From contig JAITMW010000086.1 in the NCBI GenBank assembly GCA_031277155.1, positions 1 through 8,072 of the forward strand: a stretch of 8,072 nt of DNA, given 5' to 3'. Below, one piece after another: positions 1-5,259 of the stretch (position 1 is its first letter; each line of letters opens with the position of its first letter). Below the pieces are notes generated by a model. That model saw only the letters and a list, made by a program, of their open reading frames with translations. It was not told the origin of the DNA and did not search any database. This DNA comes from Clostridiales bacterium. GTDB lineage: Bacteria; Bacillota; Clostridia; Lachnospirales; WRAX01. A program made the position numbers and the translations under genes.

Positions 1-1
1 A

Positions 2-172
2 AAGGCGGAGGCCGATGCCAAGGGCTATGTGCCGCTGGGCCTGATTAATGAGGGCGCCAAGATGCTGAAGGATGCGAAAAAGGGCCAAATTCTTTCGGCG
101 GATATGATAGAGCTGGACACCGGCACATTGATATACAAATTGCGGCAAAAGCAGGATATGATGGAATTTTGA
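2..172 (+). CDS. 3' end of COG4091-type NAD(P)-dependent oxidoreductase (homoserine dehydrogenase-like, SAF-like tail), partial
   Basis: Only the last 56 codons are present; the gene enters from the left edge and ends at TGA 170-172. The reading frame is open from base 2 and the peptide contains YVPLGLINEGAKMLKDAKKG, then QILSADMIELD and LIYKLRQKQD. This matches, from memory of the family, the C-terminal SAF-like segment of predicted homoserine dehydrogenase-like oxidoreductases (COG4091), which end in a 'kkGeiLt.dDveld...l.klRreQD' pattern. The Rossmann domain would lie outside the window, so the reaction cannot be judged. The next gene, ftcD, has its own promoter about 210 bp downstream and need not belong to the same operon. 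The reading frame is secure; the family is probable. Confidence 0.7.
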   Translation, partial: KAEADAKGYVPLGLINEGAKMLKDAKKGQILSADMIELDTGTLIYKLRQKQDMMEF

Positions 173-180
173 TTCATTCC

Positions 181-201
181 GTGGCAAAGTCGCTTTGTCA
201 C
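181..201. repeat. Short perfect hairpin just after the oxidoreductase stop
   Basis: GTGGCAAAG (181-189) and CTTTGTCAC (193-201) form a 9-bp stem with one G-T wobble and a TCG loop. It starts 9 nt after the stop codon at 172. There is no T tract after it on the plus strand, so it is not a standard intrinsic terminator. TTTGTCACCC at its right edge resembles the CTTGTCACCC that opens the next repeat at 219, so it may be part of the same repeat cluster. Confidence 0.5.
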
Positions 202-218
202 CCAGCGTCCTTCTGCCT

Positions 219-298
219 TGTCACCCTGAGCGTAGCGAAGGGTCTATCAGGGTAAACTCTGCGAAGGGTCTAGATTCTTCGCTTCGCTCAGAATGACA
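219..298. repeat. Pair of inverted 28-bp hairpin repeats (TGTCA...TCTA family)
   Basis: Unit A (219-246, plus strand) and unit B (271-298, minus strand) share 23 of 28 positions when read in the same sense, both from TGTCA to TCTA. Each folds on itself: outer arm ACCCT/AGGGT in A and ATTCT/AGAAT in B, then opposed GA/GA (tandem G-A mismatches), then an apex GCGTAGC in A and GCGAAGC in B. Four of the five differences are two compensated base pairs and the fifth is the middle base of the triloop. A partial third copy, GCGAAGGGTCTA, lies at 261-272 and repeats 235-246 exactly. Similar short repeats are, as I recall, scattered in many bacterial genomes; no protein is encoded. Confidence 0.8.
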
Positions 299-317
299 TA
301 TCGCTCAGAATGACATA
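284..317. repeat. Perfect 17-bp tandem duplication
   Basis: TCGCTCAGAATGACATA occurs at 284-300 and again, without gap, at 301-317. The duplicated block is the outer end of unit B of the hairpin repeat pair, so it looks like a local slippage or a trace of repeat insertion or excision. The stretch 318-381 beyond it is AT-rich and holds nothing recognisable before the ftcD promoter. Confidence 0.85.
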
Positions 318-381
318 AACAACAGTCCGGCTTTATCAATGCGATTGTCCACTGCTTTTTCATTAAATGTGTCAAAATATG

Positions 382-410
382 TTGACTTTTTTGTAAAATA
401 TTGTTATAAT
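382..410 (+). promoter_or_regulatory. Sigma-A-type promoter of ftcD
   Basis: The -35 box TTGACT (382-387) and -10 box TATAAT (405-410) are separated by exactly 17 bp. Transcription would start near 417, giving a leader of about 36 nt that carries the AAGGAG site at 441-446. No riboswitch or attenuator fits in so short a leader. The near-consensus boxes suggest strong basal expression unless a repressor acts here; no clear operator palindrome is seen. Confidence 0.8.
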
Positions 411-452
411 ATTGCCAAATCTAAAAACCTTTATGAATGAAAGGAGATTAAA

Positions 453-1403
453 ATGGCTAAGTATATCCTTACCGACCCCAATTTCAGCGAAGGGTCAAGA
501 GAAGATGTTATTGAGGCGATAATGGACCAATTTCGAGGCAGAGACGGAGTGAAGGTAATTGGGTATGAGCCGGACGCCGATTTTGGCCGTCTGCCGGCCG
601 AGGTGCTGGGACGTCCCGAAGAAGTGATGAAGGCTTTGCTTGATGCTGCGGCAAAAGCGTATGAGCTTATCGACATGGAAAAGTACACGGGCCGCCACCC
701 CCACATCGGCGCTGTTGACACCCTTGAGATTTACACGGCTAAAGGCATCACCATTGAAGAGTGCATGGAATTTGCCGAAGAGCTGGGAAAAGAGCTTTAT
801 AAGCGCCATCAGGTTCCCATTTACTTCACCGGCAGAAATGCGCGCCGCCCGGAAAACGAAGGGCTTACCGCCATTCGCAAAGGCAACTATAAAGGCGCCA
901 AAGAGGCCGTCCTTACAGACCCCAACCGCGCGCCGGACATAGGGCCGGCCAAACTTCATCCCACAGCCGGCGCAACCATAGTGGGCGCCCTTGAGGAGCA
1001 TGACGCATACTTCAATGTGCTGCTTGATACACAGGATGTGGCCATTGCAAAGAAGCTGGCAAACTGTGTACGCGGCAGAACGGGCGGATTTTCCTCTATC
1101 CAAGGCGTGGTCGGCATCCCGCAGGTACATCGCAGAACGGGCAAATCCTGCGTAATGGTTTCCTGCGAAGTAACAAATCCCTTAAACACGCCGCTCCATC
1201 GCATATTTGACCTTATAAAATCCGAGGCTGCCCGCTATGGCGTCAATGTGATATCGGGGCAAATTTGCGGCACCATCGGAGCAGAGGTTCTTGTTAAAAC
1301 GGCCGAATGGTATTTGCAGCTGGAGGCTATCAACGGGCCGTGGAGCTACAAAAATCAAATTCTTGAAAATCATCTTCTGGAGCTTGAATCCGACCGCCTA
1401 TAA
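453..1403 (+). CDS. ftcD: Glutamate formimidoyltransferase (single-domain FtcD)
   Basis: The enzyme transfers the formimino group of N-formimino-L-glutamate to tetrahydrofolate, giving 5-formimino-THF and glutamate, a late step of histidine breakdown in the cytoplasm. The 316-residue protein opens with the family signature DPNFSEG (8-14), followed by GYEPDADFGR (37-46), the RHPHIGAVD block (81-89) with His82 at the place of the catalytic His82 of mammalian FTCD, HPTAGATIVGA, the GRTGGFSS loop, and TPLHRIFDLIKSEAARYGV near the C-terminal subdomain. It has the transferase part only, without the cyclodeaminase domain of the animal fusion enzyme; Bacillota usually carry that as separate FchA, not seen here. 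ATG 453 follows AAGGAG (441-446) by 6 nt. No hut gene is adjacent, so it may serve as a stand-alone one-carbon enzyme. Assignment is firm. Confidence 0.95.
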   Translation: MAKYILTDPNFSEGSREDVIEAIMDQFRGRDGVKVIGYEPDADFGRLPAEVLGRPEEVMKALLDAAAKAYELIDMEKYTGRHPHIGAVDTLEIYTAKGITIEECMEFAEELGKELYKRHQVPIYFTGRNARRPENEGLTAIRKGNYKGAKEAVLTDPNRAPDIGPAKLHPTAGATIVGALEEHDAYFNVLLDTQDVAIAKKLANCVRGRTGGFSSIQGVVGIPQVHRRTGKSCVMVSCEVTNPLNTPLHRIFDLIKSEAARYGVNVISGQICGTIGAEVLVKTAEWYLQLEAINGPWSYKNQILENHLLELESDRL

Positions 1404-1424
1404 TCGAAGTCGGTCGAATTTTAA
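1387..1424 (+). terminator. Weak hairpin overlapping the ftcD stop codon
   Basis: AATCCGACCG (1387-1396) can pair with CGGTCGAATT (1411-1420) with one mismatch, and is followed by TTAA. It spans the TAA stop at 1401-1403. The T run is short and the loop 14 nt long, so it is at best a poor terminator; the GC-rich hairpin at 1466-1492 is the better candidate. Confidence 0.3.
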
Positions 1425-1465
1425 CGTAAACCCTGAAATATTGGTCAGAGTAATTCCATTTTGCG

Positions 1466-1504
1466 CGCCGCCCTGTTTCGTATGGGGCGGCGTGGCGATT
1501 TTAT
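1466..1504 (+). terminator. GC-rich hairpin between convergent ftcD and glycerate kinase
   Basis: CGCCGCCC (1466-1473) pairs perfectly with GGGCGGCG (1485-1492) across an 11-nt loop. A short T run (GATTTTAT) starts 5-6 nt after the stem on the plus strand, later than in a model intrinsic terminator. On the minus strand there is no T run. It lies 63 nt after the ftcD stop and 89 nt from the glycerate kinase stop, in a 177-nt convergent gap where transcription from both sides should end. The remaining gap (1505-1580) is AT-rich and holds only a small palindrome, GCAATAATTGC at 1538-1548. Confidence 0.45.
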
Positions 1505-1580
1505 ACAATATCATAGCTATCAACGCAACAGACGTTTGCAATAATTGCGAATTGTAGAAAATGTTGGATAAATATATGCC

Positions 1581-2828
1581 TTACCGACAAAGTATCACCG
1601 CGACATCATTGACATTGGTGCCTGTGGGGCCGGTGATAATCAAACCGTCTGCGGCTTTTAGGGCGTTGTGGGAGTCGTTGTTGGCCAGGGCTTTGTCTAT
1701 GTCGATATTGGCGGCGCGCAGCTTTGTCAGGGTGTTGCCGTCTGTGATGCCGCCTGCGGCGTTGGTTGGGCCGTCGGTGCCGTCGGAGCCCAGCGCGAAT
1801 AGCAGGGTGTCTTTTAGGCCATGGATGCCCTTGGCCGCTGCCAGCGCCATTTCCTGATTGCGTCCGCCCCGGCCCTTGCCTTTGAGTGTGACCACCGTTT
1901 CGCCGCCGGCGATTATGGCGCAGGGCGCTTTGAACGAATTGCGCCCGGCTCTTGTGTCCGCGGCGATGGCGGCCAAGAGGCGCCCCGCCTCGGCGGCTTC
2001 GCAATTCATGGTGGTGGTTAGCACAAAGGGGGTATAGCCCAGCTTTGCGGCGGCCTTTGCGGCGGATTCGCACAGGGTGCGCACGCTGCCTGTTATGACA
2101 ATTTCAACATTGTCAAGGCTTTTCGGTGTTTCTTCTTCCAGATATTTTCTCTGTAGACTTGTCAGCTTCAGGCCATATTTTTCAACGACTTTGGCCGCGT
2201 CCTCTGCGGTGGAATTATCCGGCACAGCCGGCCCTGACGCTATGGAATCCGGCCTGTCGCCCAGCACATCCGAAAGTATTATCGCAAAAACCTTGGCGGG
2301 CGCCGCCAGACGGGCAAAGCGCCCGGCCTTAACGGCGGACAGGCGCTTGCGTATCATATTCATCTCCACGATGTCCGCGCCGCTTGCCAGCAGACGGCCT
2401 GTGATGCTTTGCACATCGTCCAGGGTTATGCCTTCAAGGGGCTGCTCGAACAGTGCGGAACCGCCGCCCGATACCAAAAACAGCAGCTCGTCATTTTCGG
2501 TCAGGCCCTCGGCCAGTTTTACACATTCACGCGTTGCGATTATGGTGTTTTCGTCGGTCACGGGATGCCCTGCCTCGTAGATGTCACATTTTTCAAGGTT
2601 TCCCATTGAGTGTTCGTATTTTGTGATTACGATGCCCCTGTTCATCCTGTCGCCCAAAAAGCCGCACGACGCCTTGGCCATGGTCCACGCGGCCTTGCCG
2701 ATGGCCACCATGTGGATATTGCCCCGGAAATTATGCGCCCGCAAGGCATTTTCCACGGCGGTGCCCGGCATATTGTCCCTGATGATGCCTTTTATCATGA
2801 ATTGTGCGTCCTTATGGATATTTTGCAT
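1581..2828 (-). CDS. Glycerate kinase type 2 (glycerate 2-kinase, GckA/TtuD/MOFRL family)
   Basis: It phosphorylates D-glycerate with ATP, in this family normally to 2-phosphoglycerate, feeding glycerate from serine, glyoxylate or sugar-acid breakdown into lower glycolysis. The 415-residue protein has the family blocks in order: AIGKAAWTMAKA (42-53), GHPVTDEN (87-94), LVSGGGSALFEQP (118-130), SDVLGDRPDSIASGP (186-200), then the C-terminal MOFRL part with GGETVV (308-313), GKGRGGRNQEMAL (317-329), GSDGTDGPTNAAGG (347-360), NNDSHNAL (383-390) and GPTGTNVND (400-408). Length is normal and no key block is missing. The start is ATG 2828: GGAGG (minus strand of 2835-2839) lies 6 nt before it, while the ATG at 2834 touches the site. 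Longer upstream frames run into a palindromic repeat and are not real. It follows the aminotransferase by 67 nt and may share its transcript. Confidence 0.93.
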   Translation of the reverse strand: MQNIHKDAQFMIKGIIRDNMPGTAVENALRAHNFRGNIHMVAIGKAAWTMAKASCGFLGDRMNRGIVITKYEHSMGNLEKCDIYEAGHPVTDENTIIATRECVKLAEGLTENDELLFLVSGGGSALFEQPLEGITLDDVQSITGRLLASGADIVEMNMIRKRLSAVKAGRFARLAAPAKVFAIILSDVLGDRPDSIASGPAVPDNSTAEDAAKVVEKYGLKLTSLQRKYLEEETPKSLDNVEIVITGSVRTLCESAAKAAAKLGYTPFVLTTTMNCEAAEAGRLLAAIAADTRAGRNSFKAPCAIIAGGETVVTLKGKGRGGRNQEMALAAAKGIHGLKDTLLFALGSDGTDGPTNAAGGITDGNTLTKLRAANIDIDKALANNDSHNALKAADGLIITGPTGTNVNDVAVILCR

Positions 2829-2861
2829 ATTCATCCTCCGTTGGTTATTGCTGTTGGCCGC

Positions 2862-2885
2862 GGGCGAGCGCAGCTCGCCCCTACA
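2862..2885. repeat. 24-bp palindromic repeat, copy 1 (5' of glycerate kinase)
   Basis: GGGCGAGC (2862-2869), loop GCA and GCTCGCCC (2873-2880) form an 8-bp perfect stem, followed by CTACA. An identical 24-bp copy occurs at 2960-2983 in the same orientation, 98 bp away. This copy lies in the 67-nt gap between the aminotransferase stop and the glycerate kinase ribosome binding site. No T run follows on either strand, so it is not a classical terminator; it could act as a transcript-stabilising or REP-like element. Confidence 0.85.
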
Positions 2886-2895
2886 TGCCGCCATA

Positions 2896-4233
2896 TTATG
2901 CCCTGTCATTAGGTATTTTGGACTGTTCTTTGTAAAGGCGGCGTGCAGCCGCTGACATCGGGCGAGCGCAGCTCGCCCCTACAATTTCCGCCACTGTCCG
3001 CACAAACAAATCCACATCGGCCTCTGTATTATAGATGCCGAGGCTGGCGCGCACCATGCCTGTGGGCGCCTCTATCATGCCGCTAAGCTCGTGGGGGGCT
3101 TTGCCTTCAAGGCGGCGCACATAGGGATGTGCGCAAAAGGCGGCGTGGCGCACGGCTATGTTTGCGTGGCTTGCAAGCTCGCTTGCTACATCCACGGGCT
3201 GCTGCCCCTTGATATTGAAAATCAGTATACCCACGCGGTCTGCGATATTCGCGTTGTCGCCGTACAGCACAACCCCGTCGATTTTTGACAGGCCGTCCAA
3301 TGCCCTGCGCAAAAGCTTCTGCTCATGCTCTATGATATTGTCAAAACCGACCTCGTTTAGAATTTCCATGGCTTTTATCATGCCCACAACGCCGGGGACA
3401 TTGGGCGACCCCGCTTCGTACAAATCGGGGGCTTCGGCATATACCACCGCGTCGTCCGACACCGACACAACCATGCCGCCGCCGCAGAATTGCGGGACAT
3501 GGGCATTGAGGAGGTCTTTGCGGCCCACCACGGCGCCGCCGCCAAAGGGCGAATACATCTTGTGGGCCGAAAACGCGAAAAAGTCGATATCTTCGTCTTT
3601 GCCCGGGCGCCCGCCCATGGAAAATTGCCTGTGGGCCATAATTTGCGCGCCGTCCACAATAATTTTTGCCCCATGCCTGTGGGCGATGCCCGCAATGGCG
3701 TGTACATCGTTGACATAGCCCGTCACATTGGAGGCCGCCGTAACCGTGACATATTTTGTCATATGTCGATATTCGCGCCGCCGCAAAATCCGCGCAAAAT
3801 CTTCCAAAATCAGCCGCCCGTCGGCGTCCACCTCGGCATAAGCCATATGCGCGCGGCCCCGCCAGGGCAGGTCGTTGGCGTGATGCTCCATACGCGTTGA
3901 AACAACAAGCACATCCCTGTCGTTTGCCAAGGCACTTGCCAGCTTGTTGATGCCATCTGTGGTATTGTTTGTGTAAAACACGGTATAATCGTCATAATCG
4001 GCATTGACAAAGTCCAAAATGGCCTTGCGCCCTTCCTCATAGACGACGGAGGAATGTTGCGACTTTTGCCCCATGCCGCGCCCGATAGAGCCATAATACT
4101 GCATCTGGCGCCCAATTTGTGCCACCACATCAATAAAAGGGGGTGTGGTGGCGGCGTTGTCAAGATTTACCGCGGGCATCATAAGCCCGCTGATATGGGC
4201 CACCCACGCGTCTAATCCATACATTTCAACCAT
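2896..4233 (-). CDS. Class V aminotransferase, cysteine-desulfurase-like (SufS/Csd type) with repeat-encoded C-terminal tail
   Basis: A cytoplasmic PLP enzyme, most likely taking sulfur from cysteine (or a related beta/gamma-elimination). In the 445-residue product: NLDNAATTPP (23-32), TNNTTDGINKL (88-98), MEHHANDLPW (115-124), ASNVTGY (167-173), VDGAQ with PLP-ring Asp194, SAHK with Schiff-base Lys225, AGSPNVPGVVG (274-284), the sulfur-acceptor-like loop with Cys367 in FCAHPYV, and RASLGIYNT (395-403). Cys367 before AHP favours a desulfurase over a serine-glyoxylate aminotransferase, though the glycerate kinase next door leaves that alternative open. No suf or isc scaffold gene is adjacent. 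Start: ATG 4233 has GGGGTGG 5 nt upstream; the frame also allows GTG 4242. Residues 418-425 come from a palindromic repeat and the last 20 residues look non-homologous. Confidence 0.88.
   Translation of the reverse strand: MVEMYGLDAWVAHISGLMMPAVNLDNAATTPPFIDVVAQIGRQMQYYGSIGRGMGQKSQHSSVVYEEGRKAILDFVNADYDDYTVFYTNNTTDGINKLASALANDRDVLVVSTRMEHHANDLPWRGRAHMAYAEVDADGRLILEDFARILRRREYRHMTKYVTVTAASNVTGYVNDVHAIAGIAHRHGAKIIVDGAQIMAHRQFSMGGRPGKDEDIDFFAFSAHKMYSPFGGGAVVGRKDLLNAHVPQFCGGGMVVSVSDDAVVYAEAPDLYEAGSPNVPGVVGMIKAMEILNEVGFDNIIEHEQKLLRRALDGLSKIDGVVLYGDNANIADRVGILIFNIKGQQPVDVASELASHANIAVRHAAFCAHPYVRRLEGKAPHELSGMIEAPTGMVRASLGIYNTEADVDLFVRTVAEIVGASCARPMSAAARRLYKEQSKIPNDRA
2960..2983. repeat. 24-bp palindromic repeat, copy 2 (inside aminotransferase 3' end)
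   Basis: This is an exact duplicate of copy 1 at 2862-2885, with the same GGGCGAGC/GCTCGCCC stem and GCA loop. It lies in frame within the 3' end of the aminotransferase gene and is translated on the minus strand as VGASCARP (residues 418-425). The codons after it (426-445) bear no resemblance to the usual end of the family. Confidence 0.85.
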
Positions 4234-4255
4234 GCAAACCACCCCATAACTTTCT

Positions 4256-4268
4256 AATACATAGTATT
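4256..4268. promoter_or_regulatory. 13-bp palindrome upstream of the aminotransferase
   Basis: AATACATAGTATT is a 5+3+5 perfect inverted repeat centred about 29 bp before the ATG at 4233. It lies where a -10 region would be expected, but no convincing -35/-10 pair could be fitted. It could be an operator; it may also be chance in AT-rich sequence. Confidence 0.25.
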
Positions 4269-4300
4269 CAGACAGCCATGGGCTTGTGAGGCTTGCGCGT

Positions 4301-4328
4301 AATTAAAGGGACGGCCGGCGGCCGCCCC
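4301..4328 (-). terminator. Intrinsic terminator of the dps-perR unit
   Basis: Read on the minus strand, GGGGCGGCC and GGCCGTCCC form a 9-bp stem with one G-U wobble and a GCC triloop, followed at once by TTTAATT. It begins 6 nt after the perR stop codon (4335-4337). It fits an intrinsic terminator separating dps-perR from the aminotransferase, and it is also the third, diverged copy of the palindromic repeat family. Confidence 0.65.
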
Positions 4329-4332
4329 TGCA
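4308..4332. repeat. Diverged third copy of the palindromic repeat family
   Basis: Plus-strand arms GGGACGGCC (4308-4316) and GGCCGCCCC (4320-4328) with a 3-nt loop are followed by TGCA. The two exact copies at 2862 and 2960 have the same plan, starting GGG, with a triloop and ending CCCC then TACA, in the same orientation. The stem sequence differs yet remains paired. The family link is by design and flanks, not high identity. Confidence 0.5.
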
Positions 4333-4334
4333 AT

Positions 4335-4718
4335 TTACATTTGCTTGCATTTGTTGCAGACGCCATGAAACATGATATCGTGGCCCGACACATCAAAGCC
4401 GTATTTTTGCGCCACACGGGCATCAATGTCAGAAATTACGGGAATGTCGACATCGAAGACGCCGCCGCAGATACTGCATCTGAAGTGATAGTGCGGCTCC
4501 GGCTGCCCCTCATATCTTTCGGGGCCGTCAGGCACAGAAACCCGGCGCACCAGGCCGCTTTGGGTCAGCAGCCGCAGGTTGCGGTATACGGTGGTTTTGC
4601 TGATGGTTGGGTAGCCCTTTTGGATTTCGGCGTAAAGCTCCTCTGTGGTGGGATGATTATTCAGCCGCTTTAAAGTTTCCAAGATGATTTTACGCTGAAC
4701 GGTGTTTCGTCTTTCCAT
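4335..4718 (-). CDS. perR: Fur-family peroxide-responsive repressor (PerR-like)
   Basis: A metal-binding winged-helix repressor, probably sensing hydrogen peroxide through metal-catalysed histidine oxidation. The 127-residue protein has the DNA-binding part with HPTTEELYAEI (22-32) and TVYRNLRLL (43-51), then HYHFRCSICG (76-85). Two CxxC pairs (Cys81/84 and Cys121/124) give the structural zinc site. Aligned to B. subtilis PerR by spacing, His22, His76, His78 and Asp89 match His37, His91, His93 and Asp104, while Glu70 replaces Asp85. Aspartate at the Asp104 position is typical of PerR, where Fur has glutamate. It lacks a long N-terminal arm, a common short form. It follows dps by 12 nt; its only ribosome site is a weak AGGT overlapping the dps stop, suggesting translational coupling. 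Fur or Zur function cannot be excluded. Confidence 0.85.
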   Translation of the reverse strand: MERRNTVQRKIILETLKRLNNHPTTEELYAEIQKGYPTISKTTVYRNLRLLTQSGLVRRVSVPDGPERYEGQPEPHYHFRCSICGGVFDVDIPVISDIDARVAQKYGFDVSGHDIMFHGVCNKCKQM

Positions 4719-4730
4719 GGCCGCACGGAC

Positions 4731-5165
4731 CTAGCCCTTTATGGATTGTTTAAACATCCACAGATGCTTTTCAAAGTTGGTGATGGTCTCGATGAACATG
4801 TCGGCTGTTGCCATGTCCCTTTGCCCCTCGGCCAGCTCTATGCCTTCTTTCAGGGCCGAAACCATATGCGAATAGTCTTTAATCAGCGTCGCAAAGATGT
4901 CTTCGGGCGTCACTTCATTGCCTTCTTCGGAGATTTTGGACAGGGCCAGATATTCCTTCATGGTGGAGGCCGGCGCGCCGCCGATGGACAAAAGCCTTTC
5001 GGCAAATTCGTCAAAGGTTCCCGTTATTTCGTCATAAAGCTCTTCAAATTTTTCATGAAGAGGATAGAAAAACGGGCCCTTTACATACCAATGGAAGCGG
5101 TGCAATTTAAAATACATCACCCCAAAGTCCGCGATTCTTTCGTTTAAAAAGCCGTGCAGTGTCAT
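4731..5165 (-). CDS. dps: Dps/ferritin-like iron-storage and DNA-protection protein
   Basis: A small ferritin-like protein that forms a 12-subunit shell and oxidises Fe(II) with hydrogen peroxide, storing iron and limiting Fenton damage. The 144-residue product is of normal length. The inter-subunit ferroxidase motif is complete: FHWYVKGPFF with His25 (24-33), His37, then DEITGTFDEFAERLLSIGG (45-63) with Asp52 and Glu56. There is no basic N-terminal extension, so DNA binding is not assured. ATG 5165 is preceded by AAAGGGG (minus strand of 5174-5180) at 8 nt. It heads a two-gene unit with perR; a peroxide sensor co-transcribed with Dps implies joint induction under oxidative stress. Its promoter has an AT-rich palindrome over the -10 box. 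Confidence 0.95.
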   Translation of the reverse strand: MTLHGFLNERIADFGVMYFKLHRFHWYVKGPFFYPLHEKFEELYDEITGTFDEFAERLLSIGGAPASTMKEYLALSKISEEGNEVTPEDIFATLIKDYSHMVSALKEGIELAEGQRDMATADMFIETITNFEKHLWMFKQSIKG

Positions 5166-5198
5166 TTGTGTTTCCCCTTTCGTATTTGAAATTTATTG

Positions 5199-5213
5199 CT
5201 AATAACATTATAC
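5199..5213. promoter_or_regulatory. Candidate PerR/Fur operator over the dps -10 box
   Basis: The minus strand reads GTATAATGTTATTAG. It contains the perfect inverted repeat ATAA-TG-TTAT (plus 5202-5211), and its left half matches 6 of 7 positions of the PerR-box half TTATAAT; the right half matches only 3 of 7. Its place over the -10 box would suit repression by the neighbouring PerR. The match is partly forced by the -10 sequence itself, so this is suggestive only. Confidence 0.35.
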
Positions 5214-5235
5214 ATCAATTGAAAATAAATTGCAA
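5207..5235 (-). promoter_or_regulatory. Sigma-A-type promoter of dps-perR
   Basis: Read on the minus strand, -35 TTGCAA (5230-5235) and -10 TATAAT (5207-5212) are 17 bp apart. Transcription would start near 5200, about 35 nt before the dps ATG. The region from 5214 to 5259 is strongly AT-rich and reaches the stop of the upstream metalloprotease gene. Confidence 0.8.
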
Positions 5236-5259
5236 TAGCAAATTTAAACTTTTTACAAT

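Noticed and set aside
219..317. CRISPR array
   Set aside because: The units are inverted or directly abutting, self-palindromic and without regular unique spacers; there are no cas genes.
397..414. AATATTG direct repeat in the ftcD promoter as an operator
   Set aside because: Both copies are AT-rich heptamers around a TATAAT box; chance similarity is the simpler explanation.
495..1130. Long minus-strand open frame (211 codons) inside ftcD
   Set aside because: It is antisense to a gene with full family motifs, has no ribosome site and its translation shows no domain.
2829..2909. N-terminal extension of glycerate kinase by 27 residues
   Set aside because: The extra codons read through the palindromic repeat; the GGAGG site at 2835-2839 fits the ATG at 2828.
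2889..2910. Separate promoter for glycerate kinase (CATAAT on the minus strand)
   Set aside because: No -35-like hexamer lies at a suitable distance upstream.
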